Translations under genes and position numbers: made by a program
NCBI GenBank assembly: GCA_038501625.1
Contig: JAZAYU010000009.1
Coordinates: 11,956,396-12,020,395 of the forward strand
DNA: 64,000 nt
Origin: Corbicula japonica
Taxonomy: Eukaryota > Mollusca > Bivalvia > Venerida > Cyrenidae
Direction: 5' to 3'
Shown here: positions 12,053 through 24,341 of the stretch, piece after piece
Position numbering within the stretch: the first letter of the stretch is position 1
How the letters are laid out: each line of letters opens with the position of its first letter
Notes under the pieces: model-generated
Database searches by the model: none
What the model was told of the DNA's origin: nothing
The model's input: only the letters and a program-made list of their open reading frames with translations

Positions 12053-13812
12053 TAGCTCACCTGAGCACGAAGTGCTCATGGCGAGCTTTTGTGATCGCCT
12101 GATGTCCGTCGTCGTCCGTGCGTCGTCAACTTTTTCTTCAAACGACTTCTTCTCCTGAACTCCTGGGCCAATCTTGCTGAAACTTGGCAGGAATGTTACT
12201 TGCATGAAGCTTTACCAAAATTGTTCAAATGGTTCCAGTCCATTGCCTATCTAGGTCACAGAGGATAAAAATAGATTTTGAACATGAAATTTTTAAAAAT
12301 CTTCTTCTCTGAAACCGTAAGGCCTAGAACTTTGATATTTGGTGTGTAGCATCACCTAGTGGTCCTCTACCAAGATTTTTCAAATTATAGCCCTGGGGTC
12401 CAAATTGGCCCCGCCCGGGTGGGGTCATGTGTTTTCCTTATAAATATATAGCAAAAACTTAAAAAATCTTCTTCTCCAAAACCGCAATGGCTAGAAGTTA
12501 GATATTTGGCATGAAACATTGTCTAATGGACCTCTAACAAAGTTATTCAAATTATGGCCCTGGGGTCAAAATTTGCCCCGCCCCAGAGGTCATGGGTTTT
12601 CCTTATATCAATATATAGCAAAAACTTAAAAAATCTTCTTCTCCGAAACCAATGGCCAGAGGTTAGATATTTGACATGAAACATTGCCTAATGGACCTCT
12701 AACAAAGTTGTTCAAATTATGGCCCTGGGGTCAAAATTTGCCCCGCCCCAGAGGTCATGGGTTTTCCTTATATCAGTATATAGCAAACTTAAAACATCTT
12801 CTTCTCCGGAACTGCAATGGCCAGAGGTTAGATATTTGGCATGAAACATTTTTGAATGGACCTCTAACAAAGTTGTTCAAATTATGGCCCTGGGGTCAAA
12901 ATTTGCCCCGCCCCAGAGGTCATGGGTTTTCCTTATATCAGTATATAGCAAAAACTTAAAACATCTTCTTCTCCGAAACTGCAATGGCCAGAGGTTAGAT
13001 ATTTGGCATGAAACATTGTCTAATGGACCTCTAACAAAGTTGTTCAAATTATGGCCCTGGGGTCAAAATTTGCCCCGCCCCAGAGGTCATGGGTTTTCCT
13101 TATATCAATATATAGCAAAAACTTAAAAAATCTTCTTCTCCGAAACCGCAATGGCCAGAGGTTAGATATTTGGCATGAAACATTGTCTAATAGACCTCTA
13201 ACAAAGTTGTTCAAATTATGGCCCTGGGGTCAAAATTTGCCCCGCCCCAGAGGTCATGGGTTTTCCTTATATCAATATATAGCAAAAACTTAAAAAATCT
13301 TCTTCTCCAAAACCGCAATGGCTAGAGGTTAGATATTTGGCATGAAACATTGTCTAATGGACCTCTAACAAAGTTGTTCAAATTATGGCCCTTGGGTCAA
13401 ATTGGCCCCGCCACAGGGGTCGCCCATTTTACATAGAATTATATAGGAAAAATCTTGTAAAAGTCTTCTTCTCTAGAACCATAACACATAGAGCTTAGAA
13501 TTTTTACATGTAACATCACTTTGTGGACCTTTACCACGTTTATACATATCATGACCCCAGGCTCGAATTGGCCCCACCCAGGGGCTTATCAATTTTTAGT
13601 TAAATAGTAAGAACTGAAGACATGTAGAATGTTTGCTAGTGTCAAACTACACCCCTTGTTCTCTGAAACTAATGCGACTAGACCTTAGATATTTCGTGTT
13701 GAGTATTGTAAAGAGACCCTTTACCAGCATTATTTAAATGTTGGCCCTGGGGTAAAGCTGAAAGTACTTTTGTACTCAGGTGAGCGATACAGGGCCATCA
13801 TGGCCCTCTTGT
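12053..13812. mobile_element. Helentron-like non-autonomous element 1 with 167-bp tandem array
   Basis: The left end AGCTCACCTGAG is inverted near the right end (CTCAGGTGAGC). The right end then has a hairpin AGGGCCATCATGGCCCT and finishes CTCTTGT. Between them are about eight 166-167 bp units (12285-13600), nearly identical in the centre and diverged at the edges. Short 5' inverted repeat, subterminal copy, 3' hairpin and internal tandem repeats together are the layout described for Helentron-associated elements and bivalve pearl-type repeats. Confidence 0.75.
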
Positions 13813-14409
13813 TTGAGTTATGCCCCACTGAAATGCAATTTTAGGTGACACAATGTGTTGCGAACCAAATTCTAGTTTAAGGTTGACAACAGTTATTCAT
13901 GTTCAACTATCAAATATGGCAACCATGGTTAACCATGGCCAGCATTTTATTAAATAATAGAGTGGATTTCTCTTTCATTCTGAGCAAGTCATAAATTTGA
14001 CTTACACGTAAGCTGTTCTTTGTACAATGTCATACAGGGTTAAGTTAAGTGCAGAACTAAATATTTGTTAAAACCATGTTCATGGGAACTTTAGGGAAGT
14101 TTCAAAGCTAAATTTTCTGCCAGGATTTGTTTCATTTTTCAAAATTTGGCAACCTTTTTGAAATTTTGAAGAACTGCATAGCTGAGGAATTTGTACTTTG
14201 TAGTTTAATGATTATTAAAGATTGAAAAACTTGCCTCAAGGAATATAAATTTACCTTCAAAGAACCAGACAACAATAAGGAATGTCTTAGAAATAACTTT
14301 GAGTCTAACTACTGTAAAATGAGAGAGATTTGTTTGCAAATGTGTAAACAAAGCAGTTGTTGTTGTTGTCACCAAGCCGCATACTATGATTAACGTTTAA
14401 CTTCAGTAT
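13813..14409. other. Intron 1 DNA, nothing recognised
   Basis: AT-rich sequence with no supported exon or clear repeat. Confidence 0.4.
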
Positions 14410-14695
14410 AGGCCTTTTATTTTATGCTTTTCACTGAATTATAGCATTTTCCCGGTGAGTAAAAGTGGTATTTCACTGTTTACAAACAGTGGAATATCAT
14501 TTTTATTTTCACTGCTTTTTTCACGTTGGTACCCAAACGCACATAACATACCGAGTAAGAACTTTTGATAAACTGGCTCAAATTTGGATATTTGACGTCG
14601 TGACGTCACGTCATAAACAAGCGGTTTTGGCGCCATTTCTTGCAATTTTTCTGTCAAATACACACAAATTGTGCACTAAAAGCATAAAATAAAGG
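14410..14695. repeat. Inverted-repeat element
   Basis: Left CCTTTTATTTTATGCTTTT is mirrored by AAAAGCATAAAATAAAGG at right; the interior includes a GACGTCGTGACGTCACGTCA cluster. The short open frames here are not coding. Confidence 0.65.
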
Positions 14696-14784
14696 GAAAA
14701 TTTGTTTTTACTAGTGAAGGATATACGAATTCCGGAGCTCACTCGGTGAAATATATTTCTATCTTACACTGGTAAAAACAAATA

Positions 14785-15320
14785 TCCTCTATTTATCACA
14801 TTGGTGACTAGTGTAGATCAAGATCAGCTGGCACATCCAAGCCATCTATTCTGGATCTACACTGGTTATTTCTTGGTCAGATATAACCAAATACATTATA
14901 AAGTTAACAGTTTAGATCTAGATCTTCACTGTGTACTCATGTGATAAATTATCAGCATATTCAGGTAGTACAAGGTTGACACTTTCCCCCATATATATGC
15001 CTTTTACCTCACATGTGAACAGTGTAGATCCAGATCACCCAGAATGTCAGTGCTGTTTGATCAGGATCTGCATTGTTCACTTTCTGGTCAGAAATAACCT
15101 TATAATTCAAAAAGCAAACAGTGTAGATCCTGATCAGACCATGCCTTCATTGCCTATGTATGGAGCAGAGGGTTAAAGGAGTCTGTTACAGAGACAACAT
15201 ATATTGCATAGGGGAACAGTGTAATCCAGATCAGCAGGCACATCAATTCCATCTTATCTGGATGTAGACTGTTTGATTTTTTATTCATTAGGTTATTTCT
15301 GATAAGAAGCAAACAGTGGA
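14785..15320. repeat. Three degenerate Fold-A copies in a row
   Basis: Copies at about 14,800-14,945, 14,975-15,177 (ending TATGGAGCAGAGGGTTAA) and 15,205-15,330; each has GTAGATCCAGATCA-like and GATCAGGATCTGCA blocks. The last is interrupted by a Fold-B insertion. Confidence 0.7.
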
Positions 15321-15332
15321 GATCCTGTGCCC

Positions 15333-15466
15333 AAGGTTATAAAACTGAGCATGAAAACCAGTCTCAAATCTCAAGCATCTGATTGGCTGAAATGGCATCA
15401 TTTCAGCCAATCAGATGCTTGAGATTTGAGACTGGTTTTCAAACTCAGTTTTATAACCTTCAGCCC
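15333..15466. repeat. Fold-B palindrome nested in Fold-A
   Basis: CCAAGGTTATAAAACTGAG at left and CTCAGTTTTATAACCTT at right. It splits a Fold-A block: GAGATCCTG before it, TGATCAAATAGCACAG after it. Confidence 0.85.
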
Positions 15467-16788
15467 TGATCAAATAGCACAGAAAATAAACTAGGTGTTT
15501 TATTTTTGTTTGCTTTTTAAAGATCTATAATAAAATTAGTTGTAAACATTCCCTAGTGTACAGCCGGCACTGATAGATAATTGAATCCAGATCTCATTCT
15601 TGAAATATCCTTATTTATTTAATTTTCATTAATTGTCTGGTAATCTCTGGCTTTTTTCTGGAATTTCTGTGAACTTGTAGGCTTCCTGGTGGCAGATGGG
15701 CATAAATATTTGGAAATTGATAGTTAGCTATGTTTAGAAATTGCATCTGCAGTGCTGGTCTATCAGAATTAATGAATGATCAATTAGAAGTTGATTTGGA
15801 AGAGAAGTATTTGGATAAGGAATATGTAATGGAGTATGATGAAATTGATCAAGGTATGAATGAGCATTTCTATGTGCTGGGCTCCAGGGAGTTGGGGGGA
15901 CCAGACTTAATTATTTGTCCTATGATGTCAGAAAATGTTTACTCCAATCTTAATGCTTTTCGTTAATTTTAAATGTGATACATACTTATTCAACTGGACA
16001 TCTTTTAAATTAATTTCTTTTAGAGAAACTTGAGCATGATCTGAAGGGAGAAAATTTCAGGCGAATAAGTTATTAACTTAAACGTAAATCACTTAAATTT
16101 ATGTAATGGATGATTTTATATTACTATATTTGAATTTGGATAATTCCATTCATAATTCAGTTGTTGCATGATGAGTTTATCCAGTTCACATCATACAACT
16201 GAGATTTGAAACCAGTCTACAAGTCTAGCTTGTGATTGGCTGGTTTGAAAGACTGGTCTCAGTTTGAAACAATCAACTTCTAAACAGTTGCAACTGGTCT
16301 CAGGATCGACAGTTGATACTGGTTTTCAGGTCTCAGGATTATATTGTCAGACTTATTAAGTCAGTTGTTAGGAATTTTGAAAATTCTTTTTTGAAATATT
16401 TTGAAAATATTAAAATATTAAAATTCAGTAAAATAAAAGTTGACACTGCTATGCTTATGTAGAAAAAATCTATGGTTAGTGAAAATAATTTGATTTAGGT
16501 ATTAAATGCAAAAAATAATGATTTAATGTTAAGTGTCCAACACAATTTCAGATTACAATTTTATGTTCCATTACAATTGAGATTAAAATTTCAAATAATA
16601 TTATGACAAAGTATTTGAGGGTGACAGGGTGACACAAGTTTTCAACTGAACATTCTTGTAATATTTATTTTTTATATTCACCAATATACTTCTTAAAATT
16701 ATTGTCCAGCTAAAACATTATTTTAAACTGAAAAATTTCGGCGGATTTATTTGGGGTTGAAATAAACACTTAAGTTTTGGTTTTTCAG
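15467..16788. other. End of intron 1
   Basis: AT-rich. An open frame at 15730-15966 (78 codons, acidic) has no splice sites or recognisable domain and is not called. A broken Fold-B copy lies at about 16,195-16,290. Confidence 0.4.
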
Positions 16789-16875
16789 GTGGTGTGTCTG
16801 ATGAGTTTACCAGAAAACTACAGGAATGGGAAGAGCTGAAGGGGAAAAGATCAGCAGGTCCGACTCCTTCAAAAG
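16789..16875 (+). CDS. Gene A coding exon 2 (EWE motif copy 1)
   Basis: An 87-nt exon with a good acceptor (GGTTTTTCAG) and donor (AAAAG/GTAAC), entering and leaving in phase 1. It encodes 29 residues centred on EFTRKLQEWEELKGK, the first copy of a repeated F-x-[RK]-K-[LM]-x-E-W-E motif (Trp about residue 688). The same phase at both ends means it could be skipped without breaking frame. Confidence 0.85.
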
Positions 16876-17252
16876 GTAACATTGAACAAAGTTAGATATT
16901 CTTTCATGCTTTATTCTGAACACTCTAAATGAATCTTGTACATAAGTTTTGTCCATTTTTATTTGCCTTATGTTGTGAAAATATTCATTTGTGCTGGTAG
17001 GATTAAAGGATTAATAGCTACTTATTAGTAGATGTCATCTGGTGATTTAAGGGTCAAACCTTTAAAGGTCAAGGTCAGTAGAAATAGTTGAATAAAGTTT
17101 GACCTTGGTTCATAAATCATGGTGTAGAGCTCATAAATCATGGTTACACTTTGCTCATGTCTGTTGATAACCCTTAATGTTTTGGTGATTTAAGGTCAAG
17201 GTCACTATGATGGCTCATACAAAAAAGTATTTTTATAAACTGAAGAACATTT

Positions 17253-17450
17253 TGACATAACAATTTTCAAAGACCATCAAATTTGCTAGGAAAAAATCAA
17301 CACAGTAAACAACAGAGACCCCAACAAAGATGCATGAAGTGCAGTGACACTAGTCACAAAACTTTTGAATGTAGACTTACTCAGCCAGTGAAGTGCTGGT
17401 CATGTGGTCTGTTAGGACATAAGCAGGACACTTGCTGGAACTCTTTTTAG
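17253..17450 (+). pseudogene. LINE ORF1 fragment with two CCHC zinc knuckles
   Basis: In one frame, after a basic linker (KQQRPQQR), come CMKCSDTSHKTFEC and CWSCGLLGHKQDTC, both perfect C-x2-C-x4-H-x4-C knuckles. The frame ends TAG at 17448-17450. Such knuckles lie at the end of ORF1 in many non-LTR retrotransposons and bind nucleic acid. The upstream part of the ORF is missing. Confidence 0.75.
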
Positions 17451-17930
17451 GAAAATGGCAATGATGCCATAACTAATCAAACAGCAATAGAAACTAACAA
17501 TTATTTCAATAATTTACAAGATATATGCAATGAGTGTAACCAGTTAATATGTATTTGCAATACTGAAGATACTGAAATAACAAGTAATAACTTAAAACTT
17601 GACAAAAAGGGCATAAATATTGGTTATCTCAATATTCAAGGTATTTCATCAAAAATAGATGAGTTAAGAGTTATGCTTTGCAATAATAACATTCATATTT
17701 TTGGAGTAAGTGAGTCAAAACTTAATGAAAACCAATTAACAGAATTCTTTGAAATTAATGGTTTTAAAACGCCTTTCCGAAGGGACAGAGTAGAAAACCG
17801 TGGTGGGGGACTTTTAGTTTATGTAAAAGATAACTTGAATTGTATCAGACGATTTGATTTAGAAGACACCAATATTGAAAGTATATGGTTAGAAAGTAAA
17901 CCAATTAAGAGTAAGCCATATTTAATTGAA
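17451..17930 (+). pseudogene. LINE endonuclease-domain fragment
   Basis: Continues in the same frame after the TAG. Contains INIGYLNIQGISSKIDELR, IHIFGVSESKLNENQ and ENRGGGLLVYVKDNL, the first strands of the apurinic-like endonuclease of CR1/jockey-type LINEs (conserved N of LNIQG and E of SES). It is cut off at about 17,930 by a Fold-B copy. The reverse transcriptase is absent. Confidence 0.75.
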
Positions 17931-18060
17931 AAACTAAAACTGAAGACCAGTCTATAATGTCAAGCATGTTATTGGTTGAAATAGACGAGTCTCCATTTCA
18001 GCCAGTCAGATGCTTGACATTTTGAGACTGGTCTCCAATCTTTGTTTTATGATCTTTGGA
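17930..18060. repeat. Fold-B palindrome
   Basis: AAAACTGAAGACCAGTCT at left, AGACTGGTCTCCAATCTTTG at right, centre ATAGACGAGTCTCCATTTCAG. Inserted in or truncating the LINE fragment. Confidence 0.75.
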
Positions 18061-18133
18061 CCTTGATTTATGCTCATTGTTTAGTAGATGCAGATGACTG
18101 CTAAAGTGAGAACAAAGACATATGACCTTCATA

Positions 18134-19015
18134 TACAGTCGAATTGTGATAACTTGAAGTCCCAAGGGACCGACGATTTACTTTAAATTATCGCGAACTT
18201 CCAGTTGTCGCGACTTTGACTTTTCCGTAATACCATTTGAGTTTAAGAAACTTAAGATGTGTAATTATGTACGGTACAATACGGGACGTACTTAACAAAT
18301 TTTTGTTGTCTTTGCTCAATAAAACAAGATTATAAATATTTTTTTAGTATTTTTATTCCTCAGTTTTTTTTTCTTGATTATATAAATAAGATCGATCAAT
18401 GAAAAAACAACATTTTCATAAACTTTAATAAATATCATTGTACGAACATGAAACATTACTCGGAATAGAAAATGTTGATTTCCCATCCAGGTATCCTCCC
18501 AGTTACCCGGGTCCTTCACTAGATTACTCTGAAAAAATGATATTAATAATTTTATTATTGTTCGTTATGCCATATGCGAACTGTTGTTCACTAATTGATA
18601 CATTAATGATAAGTTGTTTTAGAGAAATGAAAATTAACAACTCCAAATGTTTGTTTGACACTAATTTGAGGCAAATCACGCTATTTGTTTGCTTCACAAA
18701 CAAAACATTACAATGACGTGCCACTAACAACTCTTTTTGACATGTTGGCGATAAACAACATTCGTGCTGGAAGTGTGAATAATCATGTTAATACAAGTAC
18801 TTCGAGTTATTGTGATCAAGTTGTGCTTATTTCTTATTCAAAGGACTTATTCATATGTTTGAGTTATAAAAAATTCCAAGTTATTGCATTTCGAGTTATC
18901 ACAACTTTTTTCAGTGAAATATATAATAAGGAAAAAAATTGACAGGACCAGGGGCCGACTTCAAGTTAAACCGTTATTTCGAATTATCGTGTTTCGAGTT
19001 ATCGCAATAATCCAC
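18134..19015. mobile_element. Tc1/mariner-like non-autonomous element, about 0.9 kb
   Basis: Left TACAGTCGAATTGTGATAAC and right GAGTTATCGCAATAATCCAC are imperfect inverted repeats; GGGACCG occurs near the left end as in related elements. Repeated CGAGTTATCGC-like motifs occur inside both ends. No transposase frame is seen. Confidence 0.6.
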
Positions 19016-19712
19016 TGTTTTTTTAGTTTCCAGTTAATAATTGAAAAAAAAACAACAACATTTGGATCTGGTGTCATCAAATATGGGTATGGAGATTCTG
19101 ATAAGAAAGATTCTCAAAATAAATTAAATTTGAACACAACCCTATACGCCCTGCTTGGCAGTGCTGATTATTGCCAAAGAATGTATTTTGTGATAGCAAG
19201 CTTCAAAATTAAGGAAATGGAAGATGATATGGCTGCCAGAAAGAAATGTGTAGGCACTTGAGAGACAATATTTTTCTCTGGTTATCATCATATTTGCATA
19301 GAATGCTTGAAAATGTGATAAATTAAAGCTTAAAAATTTATTTTTTTTTGGTGGGCTTGGCAATATGGCTGCCAGAACTGAAAACAGAAAAGCTGTCAGA
19401 AATTTTTCATCTGATTATTACCAAACTTTCATTTTACATAATATAATGTGTTACTTCATTGACATCATATAGAAGATTTACCATTCATGCTTTTGTCATG
19501 CTTTTCCCCAGTTACTTTCTGTGACAGTTGCAGTGTTGTTTGCTTCATTCTAAATAACTTATTTTTAAGAGAACTAGAGTTTTCAATTCTTTTATTGCTG
19601 TGTTTTCTTCTAACATTATTACATTGTTTTTGCAATCAAACATGCTGTTTTGTATTGGTTGTGTTGCAAGTGCTTTGTATGTCCCAAAGCTTGTTGTTGT
19701 GTTTCTTTTTAG

Positions 19713-19823
19713 AGTCGCCAGAATTTTCAGAGTCCCAGAGTGCATCATTCGAGAGCGCTGGAGCGGTATCACCTGAATTTATGAAGAAACTTGAAGAATG
19801 GGAAAAACTCAAGGCCCTTAAAA
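19713..19823 (+). CDS. Gene A coding exon 3 (EWE motif copy 2)
   Basis: A 111-nt phase 1-1 exon between TTTCTTTTTAG and AAAA/GTATAC. It encodes a Ser-rich stretch and then PEFMKKLEEWEKLKALK (Trp about 733), the second copy of the motif. Like exon 2 it is a symmetric module that can be included or skipped in frame, which suggests exon duplication of an ancestral unit. Confidence 0.85.
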
Positions 19824-19924
19824 GTATACATCATAACAGAACTTCTTTAATTTATTTGAATTGTTCACAGTAGAGTTATTTTATAGATAAACAAGATTAA
19901 AGAAAGTTTTTTGTTTCATCCTTT

Positions 19925-22900
19925 GTAAACTTGCACAGATGATGAAGCAGGATGTGTAGATGATCGTGAAGAAAGGATTTTTTCATGCGACTATTTTTAC
20001 CAGAGTTATGGCCCTTTGTTAATTTCAGTTATTAAATCTTATGGCATCAACTCCTCGTAAACTATAAGGTGGATTTCTTGCAAACTTGCACAGATGATGA
20101 AGCAGGATGTGTAGATGATCGTGAAGAAAGGATTTTTTCCTGCAACCATTTTTAGCTCACCTGAGCTGGCTCAGGGTGAGCTATTAGGATCGATGAATGT
20201 CCGTCGGACGTCGTCCGTCGTCTGTCGTCCGTCCGTCCACACTTCGTTCGTTAACACTCTAGCGGTCACATTTTTGATCCGATTGTCATGAAACTTGGTC
20301 AGGATGTTTGTCCCAATGATTTCTCGGACGAGTTCGAATATGGGTCATCTGGGTCCAAAAACTAGGTCACTGTTACTAAAAATAGAATTTTCTTGTTAAC
20401 ACTCTAGGGGTCACATTTTTACTCCGATTGTCATGAAACTTGGTCAGGATGTTTGTCCCAATGATTTCTTGGACAAGTTCGGATATGGGTCATCTGGGTC
20501 CAAAAACTAGGTCAGTGTTACTAAAAATAGAATTTTCTTGTTAACACTCTAGCAGTCACATTTTTGCTCCGATTGTCATGAAACTTGGGTCAGGATGTTT
20601 GTCCCAATGATTTCTCTGACGAGTTCCAATATGGGTCAACTGGGTCCAAAAACTAGGTCACTGTTTACTAAAAATAGAATTTTCTTGTTAACACTGTAGC
20701 GGTCACATTTTTTCTTCGATTGTCATGAAACTTGGTCAGGATGTTTGTCCCAATGATATCTCAGACGACTTCGAATATGGGTCATCTGGGTCCAAAAACT
20801 AGGTCACTGTTACTAAAAATAGAATTTTCTTGTTAACACTCTAGCGATCACTTTTTTGCTCCGATTGTCATGAAACTTGGTCAGGATGTTTGTCCCAATG
20901 ATTTCTCGGACGAGTTTGAATATGGGTCATCTGGGTCCAAAAACTAAGTCACTGTTACTAAAAATAGAATTATATTGTAAACACTCTAGCGGTCACATTT
21001 TTGCTCCGATTGTCATGAAACTTGGTCAGGATGTTTGTCCCAATGATTTCTCGGATGAGTTCAAATATGGGTCAACTGGGTCCAAAAACTAGGTCACTGT
21101 TACTAAAAATAGAATTTTCTTGTTAACACTCTAGCAGTCACATTTTTGCTCCGATTGTCATGAAACTTGGTCAGGATGTTTGTCCCAATGATTTCTCGGA
21201 CAAGTTCGAATATGTGTCATCTGGGTCCAAAAACTAGGTCACTGTTGCTAAAAATAGAATTTTCTTGTTAACACGCTAGCGGTCACAATTTTGCTCTGAT
21301 TGTCATGAAACTTGGTCAGGATGTTTGTCCTAATGATTTCTCGGACGAGTTCGAATATGGGTCATCTGGGTCCAAAAACTAGGTCACTGTTACTAAAAAT
21401 AGAATTTTCTTGTTAACACTCTAGCGGTCACATTTTTGCCTCGATTGTCATGAAACTTGGTCAGGATGTTTGTCCCAATGATTTCTCGGACGAGTTCGAA
21501 TATGGGTCAACTGGGTCCAAAAACTAGGTCACTGTTACTAAAAATAGAATTTTCTTGTTAACACTCTAGCGGTCACATTTTTGCTCCGATAGTCATGAAA
21601 CTTGGTCAGGATGTTTGTCCCAATGATTTCTTGGACGAGTTCGAATATGTGTCGTCTGGGTCCAAAAACAAGGTCACTGTTGCTAAAAATAGAATTTTCT
21701 TGTTAACACTCTAGCGGTCACATTTTTGCTCCGATAGTCATGAAACTTGGTCAGGATGTTTGTCCCAATGATTTCTCGGACGACTTCGAATATGGGTCAA
21801 CTGGGTCCAAAAACTAGGTCACTGTTACTAAAAATAGAATTTTCTTGTTAACACTCTAGCGGTCACATTTTTGCTCCGATAGTCATGAAACTTGGTCAGG
21901 ATGTTTGTCCCAATGATTTCTCGGACGAGTTCGAATATGTGTCATCTGGGTCCAAAAACAAGGTCACTGTTGCTAAAAATAGAATTTTCTTGTTAACACT
22001 CTAGCGGTCACAATTTTGCTCTGATTGTCATGAAACTTGGTCAAGATGTTTGTCCTAATGATTTCTCAGACGAGTTCGAATATGGGTCATCTGGGTCCAA
22101 AAACTAGGTCACAGTTACTAAAAATAGAATTTTCTTGTTAACACTCTAGCGGTCACATTTTTGCTCCGATTGTCATTAAACTTGGTCAGGATGTTTGTCT
22201 CAATGCTTTCTCGGACGAGTTTGAATATTGGTAATTTGGGTCCAAAAACTAGGTCACTGTTACTGAAAATAGAATTTTCTTGTTAACACTCTAGCAGTCA
22301 CATTTTTGCTCTGATTGTCATGAAACTTGGTCAGGATGTTTGTCCCAATGATATCTCGGACGAGTTCGAATATGGGTCATCTGGGTCCAAAAACTAGGTC
22401 ACTGTTACTAAAAATAGAATTTTCTTGTTTACACTCTAGCGATCACATTTTTGCTCCGATTGTCATGAAACTTGGTCAGGATGTTTGTCCCAATGATTTC
22501 TTGGACGAGTTCGAATATGGGTCCAAAAACTAGGTCACTGTTACTAAAAATAGAATTTTCTTGTTAATACTCTAGCGGTCACATTTTTGCCTTGATTGTC
22601 ATGAAACATGGTCAGGGTGTTTGTCCCAATGATTTCTTGGAAGAGTTCGAATATGGGTCATCTGGGTCCAAAAACTAGGTCACTGTTACTAAAAATAGAA
22701 TTTTCTTGTTAACCCTCTAGCAGTCACATTTTTGCTCCGATTGTCATGAAACTTGGTCAGGATGTTTGTCCCAATGATTTCTCGGATGAGTTCGAATATG
22801 GGTCATCTCAGGGTCTTGGTCACTGTTACTAAAAAGAACTTTGTTGTACTCAGGTGAGCGATAAAGGGCCATCATGGCCCTCTTGTTACCAGAGTTATGG

Positions 22901-23356
22901 CCCTTGGTTTTTTTCAGTAATAATATCTTGTGGCATCAACTCCTCCTATACTTTTGGACAGATTTCTTTCTAACTTGCACACTTTATCAAGCTGGATGGG
23001 TAGATGATCATATTGAAAAGATTTTTTCCTGCTGCCATTTTTACCATAGTTATGGCCCTTTGATTATTTCGCTTACAAAATTTTGTGGCATCAACTCCAC
23101 ATTTTCTATTTAGCTGATTTCTTTCAAACTTGCACAGATGATTAGACATGATGTGAAGATTGTTGTTAAGGACATTGTCTTGCAACAATTTTCACCAGAG
23201 TAATGGCCCTTTGTTTATGTTAATTATTAAATTTTGTGGCACTTCCTCATTTACTTATCATGATCACCACATGTTGTTAATACCTGGTACAAAAATTTTG
23301 TAACAAATGTTGATGCAGCAGTGGGGGGCATCAGTGTCCTGAGGACACAGTCTAGT
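19925..23356. mobile_element. Outer Helitron-like element with about 155-bp units, carrying a nested element
   Basis: Four to five units with CTTGCACAGATGATGAAG, ACCAGAGTTATGGCCCTTTG and GGCATCAACTCCTC. The right end has the palindrome GTGTCCTGAGGACAC (23334-23348) followed by AGTCTAG and T, i.e. a 3' hairpin plus CTAG, the canonical Helitron terminus. The left end is not located. The second unit is split by the 20153-22886 element. Confidence 0.65.
20153..22886. mobile_element. Helentron-like non-autonomous element 2 with 145-bp tandem array
   Basis: Same ends as the 12-kb element: AGCTCACCTGAG at left; CTCAGGTGAGC, hairpin AGGGCCATCATGGCCCT and CTCTTGT at right. The interior has about 18 units of 145 bp (20250-22840), each with ACACTCTAGCGGTCACA, ATGAAACTTGGTCAGGATGT and GGGTCCAAAAACTAGGTCAC. 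It interrupts ATTTTTACCAGAG of the outer element; an intact paralogous site lies at about 19,993-20,015. The short frames that recur every 145 bp are the repeat. Confidence 0.8.
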
Positions 23357-24341
23357 TTAAAATCAGTACAGCAACCAAATAAACAATTAAAAAGTCATTC
23401 ACAAAGGTAATTGAAAACAAAAGTTGTGTGTGATAACATTTGCAGGAATGGCAGGCTGGCTGTTTTTTTTGTGATTAGCAATTTTTGAAAGCATAAAATG
23501 TTCTGTTTTGCTACCTTTGGCTACGGTCATCGACTTGACAGGTGAGCCGTCAAATGAACTTAAACAGGAAATTAAACCATTTACTCTTTGGATACATCTT
23601 TGATTAGATGGGTGACCTGTGTAGATCCAGATTAACCAGCACATTTTGATCTGGATCCACACTGCTCACTACTTTATCAGAAATAGTCGTATGAATCTTA
23701 AAGTTAGATCCTGATCAGACTATACAGATTTGCAGGCTGTTCTGGATCTTTGCTGGTTGCTTATTGGATTCATGGGGTAAAGATGTAGTTCATTTGTAGG
23801 CTCACAGGTTAAGGTTCAGTTTACCTATTTTGTTTGAGTTTTGTGCAAAGTCTGTCTGTGTTTAGAAAGTTGTGTGTTGAAGGATTATCTATCAGCATTA
23901 CTCATACCTATTTTTATACTTGTATACCCATTTTAATATCTGGATATATGGAAACACCTGCGGTGGGCAGGAAGAGAAAAAGCATCTAAAACAGTTGTTA
24001 GCTTTTTGTTGTTTTTTCCATAATATTCAAGATTGATATCCAGCCTGATTGCTTTGGAGTTAAGGCCCTTTAACTAGTGATTTTTGGCCAGATTAGCACT
24101 GTCAGCTCTTTAACTTGGTTAGCTTTTATCCTTACTTCACCAGGCATGGTCAGAATGTTTATGGGGGTAATATTTCTGCTTAATTCTTTAATATACCATA
24201 TAGCAGTAGTGGCTCTGGAGTTATGAACCTTTTTTGCAATGATCTGACTAACAAAGGAATGTTTTTGTTCTCATTATCTACTGTTTACTTTTGTTACTTA
24301 AAAATATTTTCACCCTTCTTCATACGAATCTAATGTTTCAG
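23357..24341. other. Intron 3, right part
   Basis: Holds a degenerate Fold-A copy at about 23,590-23,785 (GTAGATCCAGATTAACC ... ATGGGGTAAAG). Otherwise AT-rich with nothing recognised. Confidence 0.5.

Noticed and set aside
12684..13293. Recurring frames in the 167-bp units
   Set aside because: Period 167 shifts the frame each unit; they are repeat shadows.
15730..15966. A 78-codon acidic open frame
   Set aside because: No splice sites, domain or repeat context support it; length is not beyond chance in this DNA.
20250..22840. CRISPR-like or satellite gene array
   Set aside because: The 145-bp units are contiguous without spacers and lie inside a mobile element with defined ends.
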